A stretch of DNA of 64,000 bases from Aquatica leii (lineage: Eukaryota; Arthropoda; Insecta; Coleoptera; Lampyridae): positions 277,115,482 to 277,179,481 of the forward strand of contig CM069432.1 of assembly GCA_035610365.1 (NCBI GenBank), read 5' to 3'. Under the pieces are notes generated by a model. It saw only the letters and a list, made by a program, of their open reading frames with translations. It was not told the DNA's origin and searched no databases. Below are positions 43,772 through 54,829 of this stretch, piece after piece; position 1 is the stretch's first letter, and every line of letters begins with the position of its first letter. A program made the position numbers and the translations under genes.

Positions 43772-46166
43772 TTAACCCGGCAGTGGTGGCGCCCCTGTTT
43801 GTTACACACCCGGTGGCGCTGGGTCTGTAGTACCCAGCGCCAGGAACAACTCAGATTATCTTTTTTGAATCAAAATTTGAATAAAATATAAATTTACGTC
43901 AAAGACCTGTATTTCTTGGACTATAATAAGACATACTTAGTGAATATTTTCGTAGTTATCAACAATTTTGCCTTGAAAATAGAAAGTGCTGTAATACCTC
44001 TTCTTTGCAACAAAAAAAATACCAGTAAACTCAAAAACAGATTTATTGCACAAATTAAGGAACGCAAAGTAAACATTATTCTAATATGTCAAGACAAAAT
44101 CAAAATGAAAAATTATTGCACACAATTCGAACACATGAACTGGGCATGCTCAAGACATACGAATTTATGGCATGATAAACAGTAATATTTTGTTTTTCTA
44201 TCCTTTTTACAAAAATAACAGCGCCGCTTTGTGCCTAGTGGGATAACCTCTGCTTCCTGATGATCTCGGGTTAGACCAGCAGCCTCTTCGCGCCTTTCTC
44301 TAACAGCTCTAGGGACATTCTTCTCCAGGACCCTTCGCCGCGTATGCTCTTCGGTCAGTGATAAAGAAAGCCTTTTCAAAAATAATCTTCTAATCGTTTC
44401 TCCTTCTTGCCCTTTATTGTTAGAAGTGAATATTATTTGGGCGTTAATTCCAGCTAAGTTCAAAAGTGAATAAAATATCACAATCGGCCATCGCCTTGTA
44501 TTTCTAGCAACGTTATATGTTGCACAGAGTTCATCAACTGTGTCGACACCGCCTTTAGTACTGTTGTAATATGTTATAATTTCGGGCTTCATTTGCTTTC
44601 CAGTGTTCATGTCTATGTCATCACTATGATGCATACTCGACATCAATACAACATTTTTCCCCTTTTTGGGAACATATGACACAATTGTCATATCTTTTGA
44701 AAAACCAAACATGCTTGAATTAACTGGCCGATCCTTTGTATTTACGAATTCTGGTGGAAGTTCCCGTTTATTCTTCCTCACAGTTCTAACATAAGTTAAT
44801 CTGTGCTCATTCAAAAGCTGAGAAAGAAAGGGAAAACTGGTAAACCAATTGTCTGCCGTAACATTCCCTCCTGATCCTGATATTGGTGAAATTAGTCGTT
44901 TTACAAGACTAGTTGGATCATTAGGAAGTCTGAATGCACCCTCGGGCTGTTGACCGGGATACACGTCCAAATTCAAAGTATAGCGGCAATGTGAATCGAC
45001 TACTGCATATATTTTCAAACCATACTTATTGGGCTTATTCGGGATGTATTGTTTGAAGATGCACCGTCCCCTGAAAGCTTCGAGCTTTTCATCTATTGTA
45101 ACACAATCGCCGACAGTATAATATTTTTTGCAATTTGAATTGAATAATTCAAAAAAATCTCGTATTGCTGCCAGTCTGTCCGTTAATTTTCTCTCTTCTC
45201 TTGTCTCCTTGTCGTCGAACCGTAGAGTACGTAATAGAAAAAAAAATCTTTGTTGTGACATTGTAAGCCAAAACCTTTCGATCCCTGTACCGCTTCTGTC
45301 CCAAAGCTCAGCAACATTCAATCGGGCGGCTCTTATGGTTCCTGCCAGATATAAAAGGCCTAACAAAGCTTTCATTTCTATAGTATCCGTTGGTCTACAT
45401 GAACGTTCACGGCGAAACTGACCGTGTATTTGTGTAATATATTTGTTGGTATTTTCTACCAGCATATCCACCATTTCTTGGGTAATATATGAATTCCAGC
45501 ATTCCAAAATAGTTTTCGCGTCTCTTGCTGCGCCTGTAACTCCAGGTTTCTCGTTTATAACATTTGCGGATCTTGTTTTACGAGTTGGTGGCGGATGCTT
45601 GAACCACTGTGTTCCATCTTTACCAGAAAGAGATGGATTTCTATGCCCATCCGGTTCTTCCTCGGGCTCTACATCACTGCTCTGTTCTACCTCTTCTTCA
45701 ATATCCATATCACACTGCACATATTGCTCGGAAACATTTTCATCAGCGTCACTTTCTTCTGACGACAGTAGTTCGCCTCCATCTTCCTCTTCCGCTTCAT
45801 ATTCTGCCAGCAGTCGCAACAAACGCGCTTGCTCCTTCTCATAGTAACTCATTCTATGACAAATATAAACCGATGAGTGAAATAATACTAAAAAAATTGA
45901 AATATATCACTTACCTTATGAATATGTATTGTAACTCACAGAAAAAAAATTGCTACATCACCGGTGGCGCTGGGTCTGTGAGATCTTTTTGTAAATATCA
46001 CAAAAACTATAAATACCTCAAGTTGGGCCGTTCTCTACTCAACTGGTGACAGCAGCGTGTAGGCACTTATAAGAGCGCGTATCCCCACCTCCGTTATTTT
46101 TTACGTAATAGGGGGAAGTACTGCGCATTGGGTCTCACAGACACAGCGCCACCACTGCAGGGTTAA
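43772..46166 (-). mobile_element. piggyBac element, whole, with uninterrupted transposase
   Basis: TTAA lies at 43772-43775 and 46163-46166. The ends are inverted matches: TTAACCCGGCAGTGGTGGCG on the left and TTAACCCTGCAGTGGTGGCG reversed on the right. Further internal GGTGGCGCTGGGTCTGT copies lie at 43811 and 45963. It is 2.4 kb long with one complete transposase. It sits in ORF1 of the Jockey-like LINE at a TTAA site, so it is younger than that LINE. Confidence 0.95.
44113..45852 (-). CDS. piggyBac transposase, intact 579 residues
   Basis: A cut-and-paste transposase of the piggyBac DDD family, acting in the nucleus on TTAA-flanked ends. An acidic leader (residues 1-75, SSEESDADENVSEQ) leads to the core. 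First Asp: VTIDEKLEAFRGRC (about residue 268). Second Asp: NVTADNWFTSFPF (about 345). Third Asp: NSTKGGVDTVDELC (about 447). Then come RNTRRWPIVIFYSLLNLAGI and a C-terminal Cys-rich finger CYFCKKDRKTKYYCLSCHKF followed by VCLEH and CSNC. There is no stop or frame change. The length is close to the 594 residues of the cabbage looper enzyme. The Met at 45852 is chosen because it opens the acidic leader, 310 bp inside the element's end. Whether it is active cannot be judged from sequence alone. Confidence 0.95.
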   Translation of the reverse strand: MSYYEKEQARLLRLLAEYEAEEEDGGELLSSEESDADENVSEQYVQCDMDIEEEVEQSSDVEPEEEPDGHRNPSLSGKDGTQWFKHPPPTRKTRSANVINEKPGVTGAARDAKTILECWNSYITQEMVDMLVENTNKYITQIHGQFRRERSCRPTDTIEMKALLGLLYLAGTIRAARLNVAELWDRSGTGIERFWLTMSQQRFFFLLRTLRFDDKETREERKLTDRLAAIRDFFELFNSNCKKYYTVGDCVTIDEKLEAFRGRCIFKQYIPNKPNKYGLKIYAVVDSHCRYTLNLDVYPGQQPEGAFRLPNDPTSLVKRLISPISGSGGNVTADNWFTSFPFLSQLLNEHRLTYVRTVRKNKRELPPEFVNTKDRPVNSSMFGFSKDMTIVSYVPKKGKNVVLMSSMHHSDDIDMNTGKQMKPEIITYYNSTKGGVDTVDELCATYNVARNTRRWPIVIFYSLLNLAGINAQIIFTSNNKGQEGETIRRLFLKRLSLSLTEEHTRRRVLEKNVPRAVRERREEAAGLTRDHQEAEVIPLGTKRRCYFCKKDRKTKYYCLSCHKFVCLEHAQFMCSNCVQ

Positions 46167-46639
46167 AGAAGATTTTGATTGTTGTTTGTTGTGAGCAAGT
46201 TTTCAGTTTGTTGTTTATTTATTAAATTAATTTTGTACTTGCTGTTTGCGTTGATTTCCAATTCCATTTTTTCTGCAATTTCTAGGTTGTTGGTTGTCGC
46301 ATTGGTGTGATTCTCAATCAAGTTCAGAATTTCTGAATCTACTGGATATTTGTTTAGATATTTGTCCATAGCAGCTATTGCAAGTTGCCTCATCTGTGCA
46401 TCGTCCAATTCTTCTACGGTCAGCATACCGAAGTATATTGCCGCGTTGAAAATTCACTGAACACTTATAAAAACCGTAAACTATTAACTATTAACAATGA
46501 ACTATCAAAGATTAACGATTTGTGAATGTTTACTAACAAAAATTCACTTACAATCAGCGTATTTAAATTATAATTATAAATATAATTTAATTTACGTGAC
46601 ATTTATTTAAACGCCATTTTGACGTCTTACTTTACTGGC

Positions 46640-47966
46640 CCGTTGTTACATATTTGATACAAAGAAAAATATTGGCAATTTTTTTGTTAGTACGTTACGT
46701 ATCTGTAATAAGAGGCGTTTAGAGGTTAAACAATTTTTTAATACTTCCGGCTTCGAATAATTGAGCTACGATTCGTTTGAAGCGCTTTTATACATTTCAG
46801 CTATCTTTTCGAGAATTTTCTGTATCCTTTAGTAAACATGGAGGTTCTTGAAACTGACAACAACTTCGCAAAGGTTTTCATATAAATATACCAATTTGTT
46901 GTAATATAAATAAATTTTTATTATTATTAAGAAAGTTACAGTATAATATTTTTATTATTAAATTTTGTACAGTCAAGATTACAATTCTTAAGTCAAATTT
47001 ACAACGCAGTATTTATAGAGTGAATTTTATATTCAAAAATGAAGTTTATTAGATTAAATGCCGTGATGCATGTGCCTCTATTTTTCTTTGACTTTATTTC
47101 GCAAAGAATTATCGAATTCTGTCTGCCGTTAATGGTAAGGTTACTTCTAATCAAGACTTCAATTTTAAATGTACAAAAAAAATTGCGGTGATAATATAAG
47201 GGCATTAGGACGTGTTAGACCTAATAAAACCACAATTTAAAATTAATTTTCTTTTTTTTTTTTGATTAAAGAAAGATATTATTTCTAAAATTAAGAAAAA
47301 GCTACAGTTAGATTTGTTATTTTGTTCTTTTTTCAGTGGTTGAAAAAAAAGCACGTTTGGCATTTCCTGACTGAAATGTTTAGTCAATTATGTAACTAAT
47401 GGTCTTAACATTACTGTAATAAATTCTTTCTTCTTGTGATGTATTTTATAAAATACGTACATGCTGTATCGCAATTTATTTTATATCTTAAACATGCTTT
47501 TTGTTATTTTAATAGTTTTTTATTTGTGATTTTGTTTGATTACAAAAACAAATTTATTTACTAAACCGTATTAACTCTAAATAAATAAACTTAAAATTAC
47601 TAAAACAATGTAAAAAACGCATCTGAGTTATCATCAACTGGAACGTAAATGTTTGTTCTGCTCGTGAATACATTTATTATATAAGTTTTGATTAAATTTT
47701 TTCACCGCAGTCGTAGTACGCTGCTTGGTCAAATCTTCACGTATAAATATCTTAGAACCTTTCCAATTTAATTTATGAAAAAACTTTTTGCGTTTTGCGC
47801 AATTTAAAAAAATATTCTTACGTTGAAAATGTATTACACTAGTAACTCATTGATCTAATTTATGGTAACAATTATTTTAGTATAATTAGTTTTTTTTTAA
47901 ATAAATCATAAAGGTAATAAAAATAATTAAAACTTCTTTTGTTATTGTTTTTTACTTGGTTAAAAA
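46640..47966. other. AT-rich stretch with a repeat relative
   Basis: No gene. A stretch at about 46735-46870 (CTTCGAATAATTGAGCTACG, ATTCGTTTGAAGCG) resembles the part of the LTR-like repeat after 25500. The rest is low-complexity AT. Confidence 0.45.
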
Positions 47967-48438
47967 TAGGGGAAATGTGCTTATGATAGACCCTCGCCAA
48001 TGACGAACCACTAGCTGTATTTTCAAATATACCGCGCATAATATACTACCAACATATTGGTTAGGTTGATTGAAGTTCCCAAGTAGTTGTTTACAAGTGC
48101 CAACGTGAACATGTGCAGTTTCTGTTTAACTACATAAATAATTTAAAATTGGTAAGTATCGATGTAAGAAAGTAGCTTGGCATGATGTTAGATATCTTTT
48201 GTTTTACGTTCAACTATAATCTGCTTTTGTTACTGCAGCTTGAAGGAACTATTGTATGTTAATTGTCGAGCAACAATTGAGATTATTCAAAAGAACAAAA
48301 AAGTTTGGGATTCATAACTGATTTTTGCAATGTGGCTTATGATGGACTACTTATCTGTGTCCTATGATGGACCAGGGGGTCCATCATTGGCAATGAAATA
48401 ATTTCACCTGGACTTAATTTCCTTTTTCATTTATAAGA

Positions 48439-50141
48439 ATGGCATCCAAAAAACAACAACAGTGGGATGAGCATCACATGCAACAGGCTATTCAGAACGT
48501 GAAAAACTACAATATGGGCTATAAGTTGGCTGCCAAGACCTTCAAGGTTCCCAAAACAACTTTGCCAAGGCGTTTGGATAAACAGGATGCTTCCAAAGGT
48601 GATTTGGGAGGACGAAAAACAACTTTCTCTAAAGCCATCGAACAGGAGATTGCAGTGCATATTATTGAGATGAAAACACGTTTTTTTCTAGACTAACTTC
48701 CAAAGATTTGCGGCAGATGGTATTCGAAGTAGGCGAAAAAAATAACATCAATCATGGGTTTAATCGAGAAGCAAAAATTGCAGGTTGGAAATGAATTAAA
48801 GGATTCCTCAAGCGCAATCCACAAATACCTTTGCGTAGTCCAGAAAGTACATCATTAGCTAGAGCCCAGGCTTTTAACAAGACTAATATTGAAGCCTATT
48901 TCAAGACACTAGATAATACTCTGCAGAAGTACAATTTTCTCCACAAAAATATTTATAATATAGACGAGTCGGGTTTGACTATGGTTCAAAAAAAATGCCA
49001 AAAAATGTATGCAGCAAAAGGCCGTAAGCAAGTTGGTGCACTTAGTAGTGCAGAGCGCGGGCAGCACGTAACCGTAGTGTGTGCAATGAGTGCCATAGGC
49101 AACTACGTCCCTCCTGCTCTTATTTACCCTCGCCAAAGGATGAATGAAGAGCTGATGAACGATGTTCCCGATGGTAGCATAGCATTCCCACAAGAAAAAG
49201 GCTGAATGACCAGTGAATTTTTTTGTAAATGGCTTAACCATTTTGTTAGATATACGAAGCCTTTAAATGAGAATAAGGTTCTATTACTCCTAGATGGGCA
49301 CAGTAGCCATAAGAGTCTTGAATCCCTACAGTTTGCTAGAGAAAATAGTGTTGTTGTGTTTTGCTTCCCCGCACACTGTTCTCATCACGTTCAACCATTG
49401 AACGTTGAATTTTTCCGTCCTCTTCATACATATGTTGACCAAGAAATACAATTATGGCTCCGTCAAAATCCAGGAAAGGCATTAACCCAATTCAAAATAG
49501 CAGGCCTTCTCAATAAAGTTTATTTGAAGAGTGCTGTACCAACAAATGCGATAAATTCCTTCAAAAAAGCTGGCATCCATTCTTTCAATCCTCATAGCTA
49601 TGAGAACTGGGAGTTTGCACCAGCTTTAGCTACGGATAGGCCGATTCCCGAGGCTGAAGACGAAAACCAAGTAGAATTAGAGATGCAAGAGCAATCTAAA
49701 TCTGGTCTTAACTCGTCTTCATCCTCAGTTCTCGACATTTCGGTGAAAGAAATTTTACCTCCTCCTCGAGCTGTAGCCATTAGCGCTGATAAACGGAAAG
49801 GCAGAAGACGTGGGAAAACAGGCCATTTGAATTCAACCCCAAAAATTCAAAAATTTAAAGATACAGTTATTAAAAAGAAAATGAAGGTGAGAAAACAACA
49901 AGTCAGGTCAGTAAAACGACGAATTGTCATTGACAATGACGCTTCTGGTGAGAACGAAGTAATTTTGGAGGACTCAGACGATGATGATGATGCTAGTTAC
50001 CCTTACTGTAATGAATTGTACTCGAACTCACGTGCAAGAGAAACTTGGATTTGATGCCAAATATACAAGTCGTGGTGCCACAATGAATGCGCCGGTGTTA
50101 CCCCGCGTTGCAAATCTTTTACTTGTGAACTATGTATATAA
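48439..50141 (+). pseudogene. pogo-like transposase with C-terminal PHD-like finger
   Basis: HTH_psq at 48470-48590 (MQQAIQNVKNYNMGYKLAAK, TFKVPKTTLPRRL). CENP-B-like part near 48830 (GFLKRNPQIPLRSPE). DDE core: NIYNIDESGLTMVQ (first Asp), VLLLLDGHSSHK (second) and HVQPLNVEFFRPL, where the third Asp is Asn. A basic and acidic tail follows, then YCNELYSNSR, TWI, CQIYKSWCHNECAG and CKSFTCELC, a PHD-like Cys/His finger that ends the protein at 50141. Breaks: a one-base shift in the T run near 48680-48689, TGA at 48792 and at 49203 (both where relatives have Trp), and TGA at 50052. It is otherwise complete, so it is a fairly young copy. Confidence 0.87.
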
Positions 50142-50279
50142 TATGTTATTATGTCAGTTTGTTCTATTTTATTATGGTAGTTGTTCATATATTTTGTCAA
50201 ATAAAACTGTTTAAAGACACTTTTAATAATTTATTTTAAAGGGGGCCAACATGGGCACATATATGCCAATTAAGGACCA

Positions 50280-51311
50280 CCCAGTAAACAGAAAATTGAT
50301 AATGTTTAGTAACAGTTTCAAAACAGAAAATTTATGATTCATTCTTGTTTCAAACATAAAAGAAACCTAACTGCAATAAAATAGCTATAAGTCCATCGCT
50401 GTTTCACTTATTTGAATCAGTATAGTTTCGGTATTTTAAATTCAAATCTGTTGCAAACTAAATGTTGCATTCGGTTTACGGTTTAAAAGCTTCGTTCTTG
50501 AACTGATACTAAATGATCGATACATGTATGATTTTTTTGTTTCAATAATCAACTAAAACAATTCTTCTCAAAAACAACACGAACTTAATATAAATATCAC
50601 TTTAGCAATAATTAGAAAGTTATAAAAACACTGTGAATACCTTTAGCTGTACATAATCGTATAGAAAACTTGAAGAATTGAACTGTAATTATAAATCCTA
50701 AAGTATCATCAGATTTACGCAATAATCTACCTTAACGCAACCATGTGTGTTAATTTACATTTTTTTAATACAAATTAAAACATGATACATAAAGAACAGA
50801 AATGATAATAATATCGATTACATTTATGGATTATAATAAAATGTTTCGACTTACCGTTTATTGTTCCATTTCGTAAATGTACACACAGCATCATTTATCA
50901 AACTACAACCGAACAAGTGAAAAGATATCAATTTGCAGCGCTAGCGTTGACGACAGTAATCAAAAGTATAGCAACGACTAATGCTGACTAATCACAAAGT
51001 ATTCGTTTTTCCTAGAACGATTCCACTGTTTTGAAAATAATTCAATCTTATTTAATCGATCTTTAAACAATTCTAGTTATTCAAAAAATATTCGGTTTTA
51101 ATAAATCAGTTTTTAGACGGTTGCTGATTATGGGATAAAAATTGCAAGTACTGAAACGGTTTAAAACTGATTGTGAAAAATCGGAACTCTTTCAATTTAT
51201 TCACTGTCAGTTACATGTAAATGATATAAAAATGGAACTAACACGAAACAACGTAATGAAACAATTGTTTTAATTTTGTGACTGCAACAGTTTCAATCCG
51301 TGTTTACTGGG
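50280..51311. mobile_element. MITE-like element inside the pogo 3' region
   Basis: CCCAGTAAACA at 50280-50290 and TGTTTACTGGG at 51301-51311 are perfect 11-bp inverted ends. Further inside, both sides carry AGTTTCAA/TTGAAAC-type blocks. It has no coding capacity and no clear target duplication. The superfamily is unknown. Confidence 0.5.
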
Positions 51312-51699
51312 CACTTGGTTATTTTTTAAAAATATACTGTTTTATTAAATAGAAAATTAATTGATCAAAAATTTATTGTGTATTATAATAAACATCAAAC
51401 TAAGTATAAATTTTCATGTAAAACAAAATAATAATTGCAAAACTAAAATAGTTATAATGATAATTCCTTAGGGTGTTCAACATAGGCGCACTACCTCTAT
51501 GTTTCTAATACTAATATTAGACCGCCCAGCAGTAAGTTTTTTGCATGGAAGATTTTACATGATTCTGAGTTAATTTTTGATGCTTATCTTCAATTTGTTA
51601 TTAGTTTTTCTGTATCAGCTCGTTTCCGAATAATATGAAAGGGTGTTTTTTGAGAAAAAGATGAACTCGCCGTACAAAAACACATAATTATGAAAAACT

Positions 51700-52095
51700 A
51701 GAAACTCTTGAATTTTTTTTTATACGATTTTCTACTGTTGTTAAATGACGAAGTGCTGCTCTGAATACTCCAGCAAAAATCGGACATCAAAAGTGTATCC
51801 CAGCGACCCTGGAATCGTTTCTCCATACTTCAAATATCTTGGTGGAATCGTTCGCTCTGTTCTTCACTTAAGTCGCCTAAATTTGCAGAAAAACGATCTT
51901 AATGACTGTGCAAGAAGTTGCATCCAAGTCACTGGAAGAGAGACAACATCTTTTCAATGCGTTCAATGTAATCGTCGCCCTTCTTATTGCCAAAGAAATT
52001 TTGAATAACACAAACAAACGAATCCCACGCATCTTCTCAATTTTTGACATTGAACTGCTAAAATTAGGATCATTTATCAATTTGCGAATTTCAAA
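51700..52095 (-). pseudogene. second copy of the unnamed arthropod family (C-terminal part)
   Basis: Minus-strand translation gives INDPNFSSSMSKIEK, then AWDSFVCVIQNFFGNKKGDD, YIERIEKML, LGCNFLHSH, DRFSANLGDLSEEQSERFHQ, DI, SMEKRFQGRWDTLLMSDFCW. This aligns block by block with the copy at 30953-31260 (FKTVVSIFLGNNKAKNYKML, AHLDKF, EDQGERFYQDI, RYQGQ, MGDYIWG). Three in-frame stops lie in the main frame plus one frame change near 52040. Only the last third of the protein is present. The two copies differ too much to be a recent duplication. Confidence 0.72.
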
Positions 52096-52305
52096 ACTTT
52101 CTCAAAGTATATTTGAAGCATTCACCGTTTTTGTTTATTGCTATAACATAGAGGAGAAGGTGGTAATATAGAACCCCAATTTTTTTTCCCATATGGAATG
52201 AAAATTTATTTGATTTTATATAAACTTTTAAATAAATATACTTGTGCGTGATAATACGAATAAGAAATAATAGAGTTACTCGAGAAATTAGTAGAAATTA
52301 AGAAA

Positions 52306-53194
52306 ATGTACAGCAAATTAAGAAATATAAGAGATAAGGCGAGAAGACAAGAAAAAGGCGCGCTATTTGCATACGCGGAGCAAAAGTAGACAGAAAACAG
52401 AGTCGTATTAAAAAAAATTTCTAAAGGATCATATAAAGTTTTAAAACGACAAAAAAAGAAAATAGAAAAAATACTAGAGGAAATAAATCCAAAATTAAAT
52501 GATCTAGATATCAAAACCGAAAGCATAAATATGAAATTTGACAAAATAAGTAAAGAAAACAAACAAATTAAAACACAAAATGAAAAACTAAAGAAGGAGA
52601 ACAAAAAAATGAAGAAGATAATGGCTACACAAATTATAAGACTGGAAATACTTGAAAAAGAGATAAAACAGAAGAAAATTATAATACAAGAAATAGAAAA
52701 AAAATAACTGAAAAAGATTAAAAGTTAAAAAAGAACTAAAATAATTTTTAAAGACATGATAGTTGTAATAGATATAGAAAAAGAAATCCAGGAAATTAAT
52801 AGACTGGGAAGGAAAGTAGAAGGAAAACAAAACAATAGAATAGATTGTCCAAAACGAGTCCGGGAAGAAAGAAAGAAATTCATACAATATATGATCGAAG
52901 CAAGAAAGAAGGGATACAATGCAAGATTGATATATAACAAACTAAAAATTAACGAGGAAATGTGGACAATACAACAACTAAAAGAAGAAGACACAAAAGA
53001 AGAAAATCATCTGGAAATACAACAATCAGGAATTAAAAACACGGAAAATACGAACACAAAAGACAAAAAGGAAACAGAGACAAACAATGAAATAGGAAAT
53101 AACCGTAAAGAAAAAAGGCAGAAAACCAGAAAAATGAGCGAAAAATCACCCAAAAACAAAGATGTCGAAGAGTTAAAAAAAAACAGTTACGAAT
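52306..53194 (+). pseudogene. LINE ORF1, coiled-coil
   Basis: It starts near 52306 (MYSKLRNIRDKARRQEKGAL). A long Lys/Glu-rich coiled-coil (KISKENKQIKTQNEKLKKEN, LEILEKEIKQKKIIIQEI) is followed by ERKKFIQYMIEARKKGYNAR and a polar tail ending at 53194. Stops lie at 52387 and at about 52705. No zinc knuckle is visible. A coiled-coil ORF1 ahead of an endonuclease-RT ORF is usual for several LINE groups. Confidence 0.65.
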
Positions 53195-54263
53195 AATAAC
53201 AAATTCTAAAAGCAAGAATAAAGACAGAAACAAATAAACATTTGAAAATAGAGACGTGTAATATAACATCGTTAACAAGAAATGAATGCGAGATCGTGAA
53301 AGAGATGAAACACTATGATATAAAAATTATGGAAATAGCGAAACAAAGAAAAAAGGATTAGGAAGTAAATTACTAATGGATAAATATAAATTATACTACT
53401 CAGGAAGGCATGAAAAACAAATAACAAAAGAGGGAGTAGGATTAATTATAATTGAGGAAGTAGATAATGCAGTAAGTAAATTTGAAGGAATAAGTTCTAG
53501 AATTATGACACTGGAAATAGCATTACACGGAAAAATAAGTATATTACAAATATATGAACACTAGAAGGAGTAAAAAAACAAGAAATTTTACACTTCTACT
53601 CATCATCATGGGTGACTGGAATGCAAGAATTGGAAATGACAAAAATTAAGGTGTGGGTTGCATAGGAAAACATGGAGAAGAAAGATTTAATAATAATGGA
53701 AGAAAGAATAGTTTTGCCAACTAAATGACCCAAAAATTAGAAATACTTACTGGGGACAACCACTTGAAGATAGATATACATTAGTAGCGGTAGAGAGAAA
53801 TGCTTGAAGTGTAGTTGATTACATAGTATATACACAGGAAATGGAAAATAGAATAAGTCAGATTAAAAAAATACCAGAGGTGGAAATAAACACACAACAC
53901 AGATTAGTAATAGCAATAATTAAGGCACGGGGGGATTTGTGCGGTATCTTTTGATGTAGAAGGTCGTATTTACATTTAAGGAAACGTAAAAGTGAAATAC
54001 AAGTGTAGAAGTTGGAAGAAGATAGTAAGCGAAGGAACGGGAGTTAGTAATGGTAGTGAGAGGGAAGAAAAAGAGAAAAAGGGGTGATGAATAAATAAAT
54101 TCAGTGAAAAATAAAGAACCGTGGTGGAAAAGTATAAAACTGTGACGAACAGATGGAAAAAAATATGCAAGGAATAAGGCAAGAAATCAAAGAATGTAAA
54201 AAAGAGAAATAGAAGAAAGAGAAAAAAAGTGGAAGAAAGTGGAAGAAAGAAAAAGAGGAACTG

Positions 54264-54662
54264 GTGGAGAGAATAGAAAAAGTGGAGAAAAAAGCGGAAG
54301 ATGAGGAAGAATGGAAAAGGAAGAATAATGTTGTGATAAAGGGGTGGAGAAGTGAAGAACCACAAAAAGATTTAGCATTGATGCTGGAAGAAAAATTAAA
54401 TGTAAAAGTAGAAGTGAACAAGGTGACAGTAATAAACAAAATGAGAAGATGGGAGGAAAAGCAGAAGGTGATGGCGGAGAAGAAGAAATTAAGGAATACA
54501 AGAATATATAAGTCACGATTTGACATGGAAAGAAAGAAGAGTACAAAGAAAAATAATGAACATAGCGGGGAAAAAAAAGCGGAAAGGAAAAGAAAGAGTA
54601 TAGGTAGGATTCAGGAAAATGGAGATAGACGGAGGAAGATACATATGGAACGACAGGGGTAG
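54264..54662 (+). pseudogene. LINE ORF1-like protein (second LINE)
   Basis: An open 132-residue frame: a coiled-coil start ERIEKVEKKAEDEEEWKRKN, then NVVIKGWRSEEPQKDL, LNVKVEVNKVTVINKM, EEKQKVMAEKKKLRNTRIYK. This resembles the RRM-like core of L1-type ORF1 proteins (NNIVIKG.., then EEKEKIM..KKKLK). It begins at an internal Met; coding similarity extends upstream to about 54180 with breaks. Confidence 0.6.
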
Positions 54663-54829
54663 GGGCCTGAGCAGAGAAAGAGGAGTGACAATAGGTACCC
54701 AAAAGGCAAAAAACTAAAGGGCGAAGGGGGGTGGGCGATAAAAGAACGAAAGTTGACGAAATGTCAAAGAAAAGGTAAAAAGTAAGAAAAAAAAGTAAGG
54801 AAGAAGCACAGGAGAGGTGAGTAAGCTAA

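Larger units (their letters stand above)
42758..46426 (-). pseudogene. LINE ORF1 (Gag-like, zinc knuckles), split by piggyBac
   Basis: The N-terminal part (46426-46167) reads MLTVEELDDAQMRQLAIAAM, DKYLNKYPVD and EIAEKMELEIN. After the piggyBac it resumes with NATEQNNAQNKHPLTDDEFI, then from 43558 with LKVVIRGVPVEATEQQIL, an RRM-like PRE_C2HC block. The zinc knuckles are CHRCQLFGHVQKNC, CMKCASTHSTHEC and CANFGGEHTSIYHKC; in the third the second Cys has become Phe. ORF1 proteins of this type bind the LINE RNA. One-base frame changes occur near the insertion point, near 43560 and near 42925. Confidence 0.83.
39874..46628 (-). mobile_element. full-length Jockey-like LINE with 11-bp target duplication, carrying a piggyBac
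   Basis: ACTTTACTGGC occurs exactly at 39863-39873 and 46629-46639. Between them, on the minus strand, lie a 5' leader (46628-46430), ORF1 with zinc knuckles, an endonuclease plus RT ORF2, and a 3' end of AATAAA followed by a run of nine A (sense strand; 39892-39876). A piggyBac at 43772-46166 interrupts ORF1. Without it the LINE is about 4.36 kb, a normal full length for the Jockey group. Confidence 0.88.
47967..51499 (+). mobile_element. pogo-like DNA transposon with embedded MITE-like element
   Basis: The left end is TAGGGGAAATGTGCTTATGA then TAGACCCT (47967). The right end, reversed from 51499, is TAGAGGTAGTGCGCCTATGT then TGAACACCCT. They share the GTGC..TATG.T..A.CCCT pattern, with TA at each edge as expected for pogo. 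Related motifs recur subterminally at 48331-48375 (TATGATGGAC) and 50240-50262 (reversed GTGCCCATGTTGGCCCCC). The transposase is at 48439-50141. A 1.03-kb element with inverted ends lies in the 3' part. Confidence 0.7.

Noticed and set aside
45128-46049. Open + strand frames opposite the intact piggyBac transposase
   Set aside because: Shadows of the transposase gene; the Ser-rich one mirrors its acidic leader.
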